A stretch of DNA of 64,000 nucleotides from Diphasiastrum complanatum (lineage: Eukaryota > Streptophyta > Lycopodiopsida > Lycopodiales > Lycopodiaceae): NCBI GenBank assembly GCA_029204225.1, contig CM055111.1:47669224-47733223 (forward strand), given 5' to 3'. Position 1 is the stretch's first letter. The number at the start of each line of letters is the position of its first letter. Below the pieces are notes generated by a model. That model was given only the letters and a program-made list of their open reading frames with translations. It made no database searches and was not told the DNA's origin. Shown in pieces: positions 45,617 to 60,018 of this stretch. Made by a program: the position numbers and the translations under genes.

Positions 45617-46798
45617 AAGCAGTCAAATCCTCCAATAGCACTAGATCATCTGTGGGAATCAGGTCATCTTTTCCACCAAGTCGTACCTTTAAATGACTAA
45701 CATGGAATACAGGATGAACCTTAGTTCCAACAGGGAGTTCTAGTCTATTCGCAGCCTTACCAATCTTGTTAAGAACTTTGAAAGGACCGCTATAACGTGG
45801 ACATAACTTCGGACATTTTTCCGTTCGAAGTGTCATAGAGTCATTTGGGATTCTAAGATACACCCAATCATCGATCTCAAATTCTCGAGGAGCGCGGCTT
45901 CGGTTGGCATAGAATTGGGCTCGATCCTGAGCCGATCTAATGCTTTCCCTAGCCACATGCAACATTTCCTGCATATCATGCAAGAAATCCGCTACAGCTT
46001 GAACCTTGAGGCCTTTGAGTCTAACGGAGATAGGGGAATGAGGCTGAAAGCCGTAGAAGAGCATAAAAGGACTAAAACCAATGGCATAATGCTTCATACA
46101 ATAGTATGCGAACTCAACCATTGGGAGGTACTTTTCCCAATCTGATTGTCGCCTGGAAACATATGCGCGATGCATATCTTCCATCGACTGGTTGACACAT
46201 TCGGTCTGACCATCGGTTTCTGGGTGATCCGTAGACGATAGACTTAAAGTACTTTCCAGTCTTTCAAAGACCGCCTGCCAGAACTTGCCAGTGAACTTGG
46301 AATCATGATCACTAACAATATTGTTCGACAAACCATACAACCTGGGCAACTTTTCAACGAAGAGTTGAGCAAGTTCTGAAGCTTTGACAATAGTTTTTGT
46401 TGGAATAAATTGCGCCATCTTGGTTAGTCTGTCAAATGCTACCCAAATGGCATCGTGACCCTTCCCAGACTTAGGAAGTCCGACCACAAAATCCATGGAA
46501 TTTCCTTCCCACTTCTTGTTGGGAATTTCCAACGGATGTAACAGACCAGCTGCTTTGAGTCTTTCTGCTTTATTTACTTGGCACTGTTCACACTTACATA
46601 TGCCTCGACATGACCTTTCATTTTTGGCCAATAAAATTCTCTCTTAACAAGGTCAAGTGTCCTCTGTATACCAGGGTGTCCCGCGCTGGGGCTATTGTGG
46701 CACTCGTGCAGAATTTGGGCCTCTATGGAAAAGTAAACCATTCCGAATGGAATAATCATCAAGTATCTTCCGAGATTTCTTGGAATCCTGCTTTCCAA
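45603..46798 (-). pseudogene. Gypsy integrase
   Basis: The 46798-46574 frame holds the HHCC zinc-finger start (ECHNSPSAGHPGIQRTLDLV, REFYWPKM) and the next frame gives CKCEQCQVNKAE. The 342-codon ORF then has the catalytic core with GNSMDFVVGLP (Asp), NIVSDHDSKF (Asp) and DGQTECVNQS (Glu), so D-D-E is intact. A C-terminal domain follows, ending VHPVFHVSHLKVRLGG. The HHCC part and the core are in different frames. Confidence 0.92.
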
Positions 46799-46820
46799 GA
46801 TTATTTCTCAAAATAGAGCT

Positions 46821-47330
46821 TCATGCCAGGACTTCTTGCCAAATACAGCTGAAAAACTCATCGGTCCGACAAAGATCTCGCAGAGAAAGATACAACTCGG
46901 ATTGGAACTCAGCAAAGCATAATTGATTAACCTCTCCAATTTGGCTCAAAGCATCCGACGTACCAAGACGGTACATAATGTCGAATTTGAACTCTTGAAT
47001 GAGTTCCGACCAACGGGCCTTACGACTCGTAAGGTCTGAGGCATCACAAATATACTTAAGAGACTCGTGATCCATCATAACCATGAATTTAGATCCGTAC
47101 AACTAATGTCTCCAGATCTTTAACGCATGGATGACAACAAAAAGTTCCTTCTCATACATAGAATATCTACTTTGAGCTGGGTCCAACTTCTTGCTTTCGA
47201 AAGCCACAGGTCTACCATCCTGGTAAAGGACTGCACCCACCGCATAGTCACTTGCATTCGTTTCCACCAGGAAAGATCCGCTAGGGTCCACTATGTGTAA
47301 GATAGGGGCTGTAGACACTAACATTTTCAA
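46821..47330 (-). pseudogene. Gypsy RNase H
   Basis: Translation gives PSGSFLVETNASDYAVGAVL, where the first catalytic Asp is Asn (ETN instead of ETD), then DPAQSRYSMYEKELFVVIHA with the Glu. After a stop near 47102 it gives FMVMMDHESLKYICD with the third acidic residue. A single stop splits the domain. Confidence 0.88.
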
Positions 47331-47360
47331 AGCTTCAAAGCTTTGATTAAGTTCATCAGT

Positions 47361-48032
47361 CTAGACAACAGGTGGACTGATTTTAGAACGCCTTTCGGCC
47401 TTCTTCTTATTACCCTTTTTAGTTTTTCTTTTGGCTTTCTTCACTCCCTTAAGAAGATTCGTTAGAGGCAATGCGATTAAGGCATAGTCTTTAATGAATT
47501 TATGGAAAAACCCCAAAAAAGAGTTTACTTCCCTAATGGTTTTCAGGATAGGCCAATCACGAACTTTCTGGACCTTATCGTAGTCGATCTCAAGACCTCG
47601 ATCGGAAACGATATGTCCCAAGTACTTGAGTCTTGTCTGAAAGAACTCATATAGCATAAAGCTTTGCCTACCTTAGATTATCTAAGACTGTACGCAAATG
47701 CGCCTCATGCTCCTCAAGAGTCTTACTATAAATCAGAATGTCATCTAAAAATACCACGAGAAACTTCCCTACATATGGACGACGAATATCGTTCATCATC
47801 TATTGGAAGGTTGCTGGGGCATTAGTTAGACCACAGGGTAAAACTAAAAATCCATAATGGCCATACCTAGAACGAAAGCCAGTTTTGGATACATCCCCCT
47901 CATGAATTCTAATTTGATGGCACCCCGACCTAAGGTCCAATTTGGTGAAATACTTTGCACCATTCAATCGGTCCATTAAGTCGTCCATCCGAGGTAAGGG
48001 ATAACGGTTCTTAATTGTCATTTTATTAGGCT
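47361..48032 (-). pseudogene. Gypsy reverse transcriptase, C-terminal two thirds
   Basis: Begins [20 protein letters not shown] and continues [20 protein letters not shown] and [15 protein letters not shown]. After a TAG near 47800 the catalytic FLDDILIYS (YxDD type) is intact, followed by the thumb and connection region DWPILKTIREVNSFLGFFHK. Its N-terminal part is not upstream on this strand but on the opposite strand at 48040-48903. Confidence 0.9.
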
Positions 48033-48039
48033 TACCTCA

Positions 48040-48941
48040 TTCGTATGAGTGGGTTTGTAGGTAGCCAACTCGTGAGTGTTCTTTTCGACGACTGTTCTAC
48101 GCATAATTTTATAAATGCTAAGTTGGTGCAGAGGCTGCAGTTGGCAACCACACCAAGTGACCACAAGTACGTGGTTAGGATGGCAGCTGGTGGAGAGCAG
48201 CAGGCCTTGGACCACTTTGTCCCCCATGTGCCGTTGAGGATTCAAAACTGTGTAGGTAGTTTATCTTTTCATGTTATGAATCTTGATAAGGTGGATTTAA
48301 TCCTAGGTAAAGAGTGGTTTTATGCTAGGAATGAGTCCTTAAAGAAAAATTATGTTTCTCATACTATTTCTTTCTTGCATAATGACTCGTTGGTTTGTCT
48401 TAAAGGCGATGAGCCTGATCTACCTTTTGTAACTGCTCATGAAGCTAATCAATGTATTTTGGATTGTGAGTATCATTCAGACTTATGTTATCTGAAAGAT
48501 GAATCATACATAGATGCTTTTAGTACTCATAATTTCAATGTTGATGTATCATCTTTCCCTACAACATTGTCTTTTTCTGATAATAATTTAGAATCTTCGC
48601 CTGAGGGCAAAATCTTTAAGAGACTTGGGGAGGAATATAATATATTCCCTGAGCAGTTGCCTGAGGGTCTTCCCCCCTCACGGGGAGTAGACCATCACAT
48701 AGATCTTCTTCCCGACAGCTCTCCTGTATCGCTTTTTCCTTACAGGATGAGCCCAAAAGAAGAAGATGAAGTTGCTAGTCAACTTAAGGAGTTCTTACGC
48801 AAGGGTCATATTAGACCCAGTAAATTCCCTTGGGGAGCTCCTGTTTTGTTAATCGGCAAGAAATACGGCGGTATTCGTCTTTGTGTCGATTACAAAAACC
48901 GCAGTGTTAAAACAACAATTCATACAAAATGTTTCATATAG
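48040..48941 (+). pseudogene. inverted Gypsy protease and RT N-terminus
   Basis: An open + frame of 298 codons encodes an aspartic protease (SVLFDDCSTHNFINAKL, with DDC where DSG/DDG is usual), the linker, and the RT start (YRMSPKEEDEVASQLKEFLR, then PSKFPWGAPVLLIGKKYGGI and RLCVDY). These are just the parts missing between the minus-strand gag and RT, and RLCVDY is where the minus-strand KPNKMTIKN should join. The last ~15 codons (after 48903) are not retroelement sequence in this frame. Confidence 0.9.
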
Positions 48942-48974
48942 AAGATACATCGATGCAAGAAATAGAAGAATTAC

Positions 48975-49863
48975 CTGGTGCCTTAAAGGAGCGGCCACCC
49001 TTCTTCCGTGCAGGAGAAACACAACCCGTCGCTTTTGGCCTTATGAAAGTCAGCTCTCTCCAACCGAGGGTGCTTCTTTTTCTTTCCCGAAGGGGAAGCT
49101 TCGTCAACCACTCGCTCCTTGCCCTTTTTGAAAGGAGGGCCCGTAGAGGGTTTGTCTTTGAATTCGAACTTTTGCTGCTCTTTGCGGGTCACAGTGTGCG
49201 TATCGTCGAAAATGCGAGCGAAACGCACGACATCCTCTAAGGACTATGGCTGATTACGGCGGACCTCCAATTGATATTCTTTGGGCAAGCCCAATATGAA
49301 ATGCATCTTAAGGAGCACTCCGTCTATGCGGTTGAAAAATCGTGAAGCAACCTCTTGGAAGTCTTGCAGATAGACGTCCAAGGGCTTCGTCCCCATTTGC
49401 AACGTGGCAAATCGACGATAATATTCAAAATCGTCAAGGACAGGCATAAAGGCAGCCTTAAAGGCTACCTGAAAGTCATTCCATGTAGTTGGGACCGTAG
49501 CTCGATCTTTAAGATCCTACCACCATGAGTACGCTTTACCGCGTAGAAACATGATGACCGTCGAAATACGCGAGCTATCTGGTAGATTGTGCATGGAAAA
49601 ATGCGATGTCCATCGATTCAACCAAGCAACACCACATCCTGGTGTCTGTCCTTTTTCTCTCCGGTGAAAAATTCCAGAGTAAACATCGGGTTAAGGAGTG
49701 CTTGCCGAGATTGGGACATAGCCCAAATTTCGGCCTTCGCCCGTTCATGTTTAGTCCGCATGTCAACAATTTGTTGCTGCAACAAATTGATTGCACGCGT
49801 CATATTCTCCATATCAGTCCCAATGGGACTTGGAGCTCAAGTTTCATCCATTGGAGTGTCCAT
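48975..49863 (-). pseudogene. gag: Gypsy Gag
   Basis: The start is at 49863 (MDTPMDET), followed by a TGA where Arg is likely. Then come a coiled coil (DMENMTRAINLLQQQIVDMR), MFTLEFFTGEKKDRHQDVVL, a frameshift near 49620, and the capsid part (DDFEYYRRFATLQMGTKPLD, LQDFQEVASRFFNRIDGVLL). A TAG stop near 49246 and the start of a knuckle (GLCFSC) near 49000 precede the inversion junction. Confidence 0.82.
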
Positions 49864-51036
49864 GGAGAAAGCAGTACTTAGAAACAAGCTTGAGGAAAAA
49901 CGGAGAACCACGGTATAAAAACCGTCATAAACTAACAACTAGAGAAAAAGGCCTCAAGAAACAAACAAGCTTGAGAACTCACAAACTCTACAAGCAACTA
50001 TGAGAATGGGGTAGAGGAAGGTGAACGTATCTCCTTTACCCCCTCCCCAAAGCTCCTCTCCAACCTCATGCAAAAAGGACAGGTGGGGCCCTAGAAAGGC
50101 CCCATTTGTCCCTTCCAGGCCTTTCTTACCATGTGGGACCACCAAATGGTGCCACATGGCCCATGGAATCCAAAGGATTATAAAATTTGACTAAGGCCCC
50201 TTCTCCCACCTCCAACACCAACGTATTGCAGCTCCTCTCCAAGCTTGGGAGATCTGCAGGTACAGAGGAGAAAGGGAGAGGTACGACCCGAAAGGACAGG
50301 GCTTCAAGAATTGGCTTGGTTCAACTTTGATTTCACCTTAGATTTAAGCATAAGGCAACTTGAGTTTTGAAATTTTCAACTTAGGAATAAATTTACAACT
50401 GATAGAGATTGTTTACAAAGCTCTTTTAGAGCATGACTTCCTCCTTGGAGGGCACACCTTATGGCCAAACCAAGGATGAAAGTACTGACAGGTACTTGGA
50501 GAGAGGAGTACACCCTACTCACTCCCTCCTACCACAGCCATAGGTCTGGCGCGCTCTACCTGCTGTGCTGGCGCAGCATTTCAGATGGTCCAACGAGGGA
50601 AGGGAAGGTAATAAAAATAACCCCCCCCCCCCCCCCCCCCCCCCTTTTTAAACTTCTGACAACACGCTGTACTGCGCGATGGTCCACTGGCGGCTGTAAG
50701 CCATACTCAGAAAAAAGAATTGGGAAGGGAAGTAAATACCTCCCCTCCACGACCTCAGGCCCGCAGGTTCAACACAGCCAAGTCAAAACTGGTTCTGATA
50801 GCCAGAATCCGCGGCTATCATATTCCGTACGGTTATTGCCAGAAACACCAAAGCCTCGTAAAAAATTTCTAATAAGTTTTTGGGCCTTAGTTTTCGTTAA
50901 GTTTAAATTGTATACATAAAACTCAAAAACCAAGTTATAAACCTTCCCAAACAAAGGTTCATACAGAGGTAAAATTTAAGCCTCACAAAATAATTTCTTC
51001 AAAACCACAAATTTAACCCTTTCCAAAAGGTCATTT
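49864..51036. other. no recognisable gene; poly-C tract
   Basis: Expected place of the Gypsy leader and 5' LTR, but no match to the LTR is seen. A run of about 22 C lies at 50622-50643. Open frames here have no recognised domain. Confidence 0.45.
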
Positions 51037-51247
51037 GTAACTCTCAAGACCACAAGTCTCTGGGAGAAATGAATGCTAGCCAGAATAGTGACGGGCTCTC
51101 AAGACCACAAGTCTCTGGGAGAAATGAATGATAGCCAGAAGAGTGACATGCTCTGAAGACCACAAGTTTTTGGGATAGGTGAATGCTCACCAGAAGAGTG
51201 TCAAGCTCTTAAGGCCACAAGTCTCTGGGAGAAATGAATGTGCACCA
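51037..51247 (+). repeat. ~59-bp minisatellite, four units
   Basis: Units of AAGACCACAAGTCTCTGGGA + GAAATGAATGCTAGCCAGAA + GAGTGAC occur four times. The reverse complement of this family is at 33880-34015. Confidence 0.92.
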
Positions 51248-51280
51248 AAGGGACAATACGGAAACTATGTAACGATGCGC

Positions 51281-51600
51281 TCCCTGGATGAACTTCAATA
51301 GCTTACCAATTACTAAGCAAAACTGTACCATTCACTGCAGGGAACCACAAGACCTAAACAATACTATGTTTTATATGATGAGATCGGTTTCTCCCTGGAT
51401 GAACTACAACAGCTTATTAATTACTAAGCAGAACTGTGTCATTCACTACAAGGAACCACAAGACCTACACACCACTGTCTTCTGTGATGAGATCGGTTTA
51501 GGGTTTAGGGTTTAGGGTTGTACTTCAACAGCTTACTAATCACCAAGCATAACTGTGTCATTCACAACAGGGAACCAGAAGACCTGCACACTACTATGTC
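51281..51600 (+). pseudogene. tandem Argonaute PIWI exon copies
   Basis: Three to four ~105-bp units encode parts of GTTRPTHYYVLYDEIGFSLD followed by ELQQLINY, the C-terminal PIWI sequence of plant AGO4/6/9-type Argonautes (family form GTTRPTHYHVLxDEIGFSxD). The best unit is 51341-51425, with the acceptor-like CACTGCAG in front. A first partial unit is at 51281-51318. The third (51449-51540) has a telomere repeat in place of about 12 bp inside the exon. The last (51569-51600) is cut at the 362-bp repeat. No unit can make a full protein. Confidence 0.8.
51496..51519 (+). repeat. interstitial telomere repeat (TTTAGGG)3
   Basis: GGTTTAGGGTTTAGGGTTTA followed by GGGTT replaces exon sequence between GATGAGATC and ACTTCAACAGC in the third Argonaute exon copy. 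Confidence 0.95.
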
Positions 51601-51601
51601 G

Positions 51602-52330
51602 TTCACGAACCTGTGGACTGTATTCTTGGACCATTTGGGTCAATTCCAAATGTTTCCAGGTCCCGACCGACGAAGTGTCCCTGAAGCCCTGTTCAACGTC
51701 AAACTTCGGACGGCCGTTCTGGGCTGACCTTCGGTCCGTTCCTTGTCCTGTTTGTTCCCATAGGTTCCTATCGAGCTTGTCCACTGGCCGAAACAGACGA
51801 CACCTGAAACGGATCCCGTTTGGAGAAATGGGGCCGTCAGACGGAAAGCTGCAAAACTAGCTCATTTAGCATGACCTAATTGCGTCACTCTCCCATCGAA
51901 GAGCCGTTTTGACCAAATGATGCCCAAATCGAGCAAGGCCAAGTCTGTTAGGATCGTATCGAGTTCACGAACCCGTGGACTGTATTCCTGGACCATTTGG
52001 GTCAATTCCGAATCTTTCCCTAAACCGACCGACGAAGTGTCCCTGAAGCCCTCTTCAACGTCGAATTTCGGACGGACGTTCTGGGCTGACTGTCGGTCCG
52101 TTCCTCGTCCTGTCTATTCCCACAGGTTCCTATCGAGCCTGTCAACTGGCTGAAATAGACGACACCTGAAACGGATCCCGTTTGGAGAAACGGGGTCGTC
52201 GGATGGAAAGCTGTTCACGAACCTGCGGACTGTAGTCCTGGACCATTTTGGTCCAAGAATCATGATATCTACACAAGTTTGCATGTGTGCTACAAAAGTG
52301 CTGCTTTGATCCTGAATCTGCGGATTGTGC
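51602..52330 (+). repeat. ~250-360-bp direct repeats
   Basis: TTCACGAACCTGTGGACTGT starts at 51602, 51964 and 52213. The first two units share long stretches including GACCGACGAAGTGTCCCTGA and CGACACCTGAAACGGATCCC. The last word group also occurs at 63460-63510. Confidence 0.88.
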
Positions 52331-52479
52331 TTTAATCATGCTGTTTTTGTGTTCTACTCCGGCTTTTGTTCGTTGTTTTTATGGTTATGGCCGTTATGCA
52401 AGTCATGTCCTTCAATTGTTTTGCCTTGAGCTGCTCGCAATATTGCTCTTCTTAATTGGTCTTATGTTAATTGTGCCAT

Positions 52480-52630
52480 TCGTTAGGGTTTAGGGTGTGG
52501 GGTTGATGCCATTTTGTAGGGTTTAGGTTTGTGGTTTTTTCATTACAGTTTAGGGTGTAGGGTTGATGCCAGTCTGCGACAGGGTTTAGGGTGCGTGCAC
52601 AGTGTTTAGGGTGTGGGGTTGATTTCATGC
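52480..52630 (+). repeat. degenerate telomere-like TTTAGGG words
   Basis: At least five copies of GTTTAGGGTGTGGGGTTGAT-like sequence, each containing a TTTAGGG heptamer, are separated by 20-40 bp. Confidence 0.8.
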
Positions 52631-52689
52631 AACTACAAACTAAATTTGACACAAAAAAAGATGTGAAATGGTTAGAAATGAAGCAGATG

Positions 52690-53125
52690 AGACGATAGAC
52701 ATGAAGATGTGCTATTTTTCTGTTCTTGGACCTAAATGAAGGTAAGGTCTTCGTCCAGGTATATCTTAGTATCTCGCAGTTTCGATCTCTTACCTAGCAC
52801 TTCACGACGATGCAATGCAGACGTGAAACGGATGACAAGAGTGTTTGGATCCTTCTTAGGATGCCAAGCAATATCAATACCTTTGTTATGGTGCTGAAGA
52901 GTATTTTCCAAAAACTTTTTAGCTTCGCCAACAACATCTTCGGAGTTAGTAACACCTCCGTCGCGAACATTAAGGGTTTTTGCTCTCGCAGACGGCCCTC
53001 GGTGAACGTAGCTGAGATAAATGAAGGCGGAGTAGCAGAATGAGAACCTTTAAGTACATTTGCCCAGGTTTGGACCGCCGTATGATGTTGCTCCAACTGA
53101 TTTTCAAGTTGATGGATCTTAACTG
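52690..53125 (-). pseudogene. LINE ORF1 fragment
   Basis: The minus-strand translation shows a coiled coil (IHQLENQLEQHHTAVQTWAN), then in another frame an RNA-binding-like stretch AKKFLENTLQHHNKGIDIAW followed by RFTSALHRREVLGKRSKLRD and IYLDEDLTFI. The final motif is typical of the C-terminal part of plant LINE ORF1. A frameshift near 52980 and a TAG after DLTFI disable it. It lies just downstream of the (GA)n tract that ends LINE copy A. Confidence 0.65.
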
Positions 53126-53132
53126 AACTACT

Positions 53133-55660
<2,528 letters not shown>

Positions 55661-55760
55661 AAAACTCAAACAAAAAATAAAACCAAAGCTTAACCTGCAG
55701 CTATGGTGAGGGTACAGAAGTTGTAGCTTAACCACCAGCTACGTGGAGGAATAATAATCA

Positions 55761-58023
55761 CTAACTGATAGAAAAAAACTGTGTGATCTGGTGTGAGGCA
55801 CATGCAGGCCTATGGTGACGAGCTGGTATGTCAATCTCACTGCCCGAAGTATCTTCTCTGCCTCTTTTCTGAAAGAAAAGTGTAATATGTGGCCGGTTGT
55901 GGTCCACATCCTGATCAACCGACAAAAGAGAGGATCTCAAAGAGAACATCTCTCGCAATAGCAAGCCAACACATCTCGCATCTGGATAAGTAAAGAAGGA
56001 ACCAAGCGTGAGAGGAGTGTTCCGATAGAGACAATGGTATCTGCCTCTGATCTCATAGTAAGTTGGACAGATGAAAATAAAGTGAAACTCATCCTCAACC
56101 TCCTGTAGTGTACAACACTGGCAGATCCGTAATGGTCGTGGTGTGTCTGTGTATCTGCTTGTCTCAATAGCGAGCTAATGAGAAGAGACTCGTATTTGAC
56201 CAATACGGTAGTGTAGACCAAAAGACAGCGCATGAGAGAGATAACTCGGTCTGACCGGAAGACCTGAACCATCAAGGTGAAGAAAGTGAGTGTGGTAGAA
56301 CTGAAGCTTAATCCGTGATGGATCCAGGTGAGACAAACAGTGTGTATGTATGCTCTGTAGATCTGTCGGATGAAAGCATGAGTCCCATTTGGGAGGTTAG
56401 ATATAGATAATCCCCATCTATGTAGAAAGTCCGAAGCATACTGAAACCATGAGGACTTAGCCCTCTGCCTGGCCAAAGTGCGAGAAGATGTATAAGCCGC
56501 TACCACGTATCTGGAAGAATCAAGCTTTGAGACTTTGTGAATGATAGTGATGATCTTGAAAATAGCCACTACAATCAGGGGAGGAGACGCAAACTTCGCT
56601 AACATAATCTCATGAGGAACCGACTACTTGGCCCTGAATCATCCGACTAAGCATGTGAACCTGCAACCGACAGATGTCACACCAAGTGTCTCTAGATAAG
56701 CCTGGACACCATGTCTCTGCTGAGTACAATGCAACTGGAGAAACAGTCGAAGAGAAGAGGCGACAACGTGTGTCCGGGTCATGCACATAATAAGTAGAGG
56801 AAAGCCTCTCCATCTGAACAAGAGCAGAGTGCCCCTTGCGGAGCCTAGCCAATGCAGCCGGTCTAAAAGAAAGCAATGGACTAGAAAAGAGCACTGAGGT
56901 ATGTGTAGGACGCCACTATCTCTAGGAGCTGTCCATCAAAGTAGAACATAGTGTCTCTCATATGCTGTCTGTTGATGTTAAACACCATAACCTTAGTCTT
57001 ACCAATGTTCACCCTCAGCCCCCATATCTGACAGAAAGTTTACAAGGCATCCAGATGTCGCTGAAGTCCTATAGCCGAACATGATAGTACTAAGTAGAAC
57101 CACATCATTTGCATAAAGAAGGATAGGGATAACAGTATCTGCTAGAGGACAGCCATCACCACCCTCTTCCCGAATGATCCGCTCAAGGTCATCAAATTCT
57201 AAAGCAAAGAGGGTGGGTGACAAAGGACAGCCCTGCTTTACTCCTATTGTACTATGGATATATGAGGACCATCCATCTCCATCATGGAAACGCGCCAAAA
57301 CTCTCTCGTATAATGTGATAATAGCAGCAATTACCTCCTGTGAGATACCAAGGGATGCCCGACATCACATTTCTCAATGAGCTGCTTCCGTTCCTTCCAC
57401 TGTAAGGTAGTTAGATCCTCATAAGCGAAAACCTGACTGCCTTTAAGCCGTCCACGGCGCTTAAGGATTTCATTACGATAATCAGTGTATTTGAAACGGA
57501 TGAAGACAACCGAAGAGTCGAACGTATTGTGCCAAGCTGCTTCCATAACGCCTTCCTCTTCCTCATAGGAAAGTGAGGCCAAAAGTTCTTTGGCTGCAAG
57601 TAGGGGGTCGGTTTCAGAAAGACCTCTGACGCGAACATTTTGAGATTTGTATTCTCGTTTGTCTTGTTCTTCCATCGCCTGTGAAACCATCTTATTGCTT
57701 TTTGCTTCGGTATTTTTGAGCATGTCGGCCTAACTTTTTGTTGAGATCTGAATTTTCTCCTCTAGTGCTTTGACTTGATCAGGGTTCAACTGCGGAGCAG
57801 TGCTTAAGGCTGCCATTTTTTGTTTAAAGCAGATTTACCCGTTCCTTGAGTGCAAGCAAATCCGGCTGCATATTACTTATGAATGTCACAATCTCCCAAG
57901 GGGTGGAGCACTGCAAGTGCCGCAAAGATCATTGAGGGGAGTAGAAGATGGCGATGACGGCGATGGTGAAGGCAATGGTTGTTTGTAGCATTTTCGACGG
58001 GTGGTGACCCATTCCATATCCAT
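55761..58023 (-). pseudogene. LINE (copy B) with ORF1 fused to RT remnant
   Basis: Minus strand, same family as copy A. ORF1 can be followed from MDMEWVTTRRKC at 58023, and in another frame from MAALSTAPQL near 57814 through NVRVRGLSETDPLLAAKELL to FAYEDLTTLQWKERKQLIEK at about 57365. There it joins directly to the middle of RT (EVIAAIITLYERVLARF). The endonuclease and N-terminal RT are therefore deleted. RT continues with GVKQGCPLSPTLFALEFDDL and LLYANDVVLLST, where the catalytic YADD is YAND. Several frameshifts precede a C-terminal zinc finger (CQCCTLQEVEDEFHFIFIC) near 56050-56130. Confidence 0.88.
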
Positions 58024-58428
58024 GGCTGGAGCAGGCCAGGAGCACAGGAGCAGGCCGAGAGCAGCGGAAGACCTCGAGCGATGGCAGAGACAGTTGGAGC
58101 GATGGCAGTTGGAGCGAGGTGATGGAGGAGATGGGCACTGCAGATAATCAGTGCACCATTGCGAACTGTAGCTAGGGCGCCATCCCCATCGCAAGCAAGG
58201 CAGGAAGCAATGTGTATGACAGCCAACAATGATTGATCAGCAGTTGATGCAGCGATGTTGGAGCATCAGCCATGTGGAGCAGGTCAGAAGCGGAGCCTCA
58301 GGTGCCGCTCAGAAAACAATGGAGAAGGCATGAACTGCAGCGGAAGCAGCAACACAATGGATCAAAGCTCAGCACAATGGATCAAAGCTACAGCAGCGCT
58401 CTAGTGCGCCATCGCTGGGGGCTGCACT
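58024..58428 (-). other. 5' leader of LINE copy B
   Basis: Sequence with many CAGCGGAAG and GCAGCGATG words and no ORF of its own. By position between the (GA)n tract and ORF1 it is probably the LINE 5' UTR. Confidence 0.45.

Positions 58429-58476
<48 letters not shown>
58429..58476 (+). repeat. (GA)n microsatellite
   Basis: About 22 GA units with one interruption (GAGACAGAG). On the minus strand it precedes the LINE copy B leader. Confidence 0.95.
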
Positions 58477-58478
<2 letters not shown>

Positions 58479-58789
58479 TTCTGATTATGTGTACTATAAG
58501 AGTCATCCACTGATTTAAAATATTGTGAAGGACATTGGGTTGCTTGGGGCCCTCTCATTGTTGTTGAACAAGTTAGGGTGTTGATTAATGGAAGACTTCA
58601 TGAATTTTCCAAGCAAAAGATTTGGTCAAACTAAAATATTTCAAACTTTAGCAGTAGAATAGCAGGCCATGTCTAGGCTGATGTTTTTTTTGTTCATCTT
58701 ATTGGTTGATAACTGTTTGGTTTGCCTGATATGAGTAGTTTTCTATGCTTCATATAGACATATACTGAACCTTTCAATTCTTATTGCAG

Positions 58790-59342
58790 GTGGTAATGCC
58801 AAAGCTTGGTTGGCGGTGGCTTCTTGGCTTCTCTTCTCTACCCTTGATCATTTTACTTGCATTTTATCCCCTTGTGCCAGAGTCGCCATGGTACTTTACA
58901 GCAAAGGGAGAAACATCAAAAGCCTTGGAAATTCTTCAGAAGATGGCAATGGTGAATAAAAAGGAGCTTCCTGCAGGAAGACTTATTTCACAGACAAGTG
59001 TGCTTAAAAAGGATAAAGTAGTTGAAGCAGCTGGAGTAGAAATGGTCCAACTTCTTCCACTCGGCCCTCCAATTGTGACAGCAGATGTGGAAAGCAGATT
59101 CTCAATTGTCGAACAGATCACTTCCTCTTTGTTAGTGCTTGTGTCACCACCACTAGTTAGTTCAACTCTACTTCTCTGGTTTGTCTTCTTTACCAATGCA
59201 TTCACATACTACGGCCTGGTTCTACTTACTTCACAATTAAGCAGTGGATATACAGATTGTGCAGCGGAAATTGGTCCTAAATCGCTTCTGAGAAAAGATT
59301 ACAACAACCTTTACAGGGATGTTTTTATCACCAGCCTTGCAG
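58790..59342 (+). CDS. OCT7/NIAP-type transporter, coding exon 3
   Basis: Begins after TTATTGCAG with GTG GTA ATG CCA in phase 0 and ends CTTGCAG before GTATAA. It encodes PKLGWRWLLGFSSLPLIILL (TM6 and nearby), the MFS motif PESPWYFTAKGETSKALEIL, a cytoplasmic loop with Val/Lys/Glu-rich sequence, then SSTLLLWFVFFTNAFTYYGL (TM7), VLLTSQLSSGY and NNLYRDVFITSLA at the start of TM8. The 553 bases leave a phase-1 end, so the gene continues. TM8-12 (about 140 residues) were not found before 64000. The three exons give about 355 residues of an expected ~500. Confidence 0.9.
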
Positions 59343-60018
59343 GTATAATTATATGCTGGCAAGTCTAGAATATGAGCTTATGGCTGAGCAAGACTAATTT
59401 CACCTTTGATGTCTTTGGGATTACACATGAAATCATCTGTATACAATCTAAACTGTGTTATGGAAATCTTAGAGCTAAAAAGAGAATAGTGAATATTGGC
59501 GCGTTTTAATGAAGAGCCAGCAACAAGGTGTAAACAAACAGTCTGTCTAACTCTAGATGCAGTCAAGTCATAGGAGCAAGAATTTAAGTCCTCACATATT
59601 TCTTAATATGCTTTTATGGACCTGTTTTTTTTTAGTAAAGAACAGACACTACATTTTTCCTAATAAAAGTTTGCAACCTTGAAATAGTGTAGCTTAGGAA
59701 GCTTGAATTGTGGTAATAAGATACTATTTAAAATTTCTAATCTTGGTCGCTTGTGCATTTGTAGCCACAACCCAATAAACTTCAGAGACCCCAGTAACAT
59801 GAGGGTTGGTCTTTATGCAGATATCTAACAATCTTTGGGTTATCCAAAGATATCAAGGTGCCTCATAACAAAGACTTGTCATATTTAAGCTAGGTCTGGA
59901 TATAACACCCTATTAACACAGTAGCTTTTCATTGATAAAGAATCCACTCTCCATTCAACAGTACATCACACCTGGAGATTCTAAGTTTGCTCAAAATTTT
60001 CCTGAATTGATTTCTATG

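Larger units (their letters stand above)
44928..49863 (-). mobile_element. Ty3/Gypsy chromovirus, rearranged
   Basis: On the minus strand, from right to left: gag (49863-48975), an inverted block with protease and the start of RT (48040-48903, plus strand), the rest of RT, RNase H, integrase, chromodomain and a 3' LTR (45421-44928). Stops and frameshifts occur throughout. No 5' LTR is found at 49864-51036, so the element is truncated there. Confidence 0.88.
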
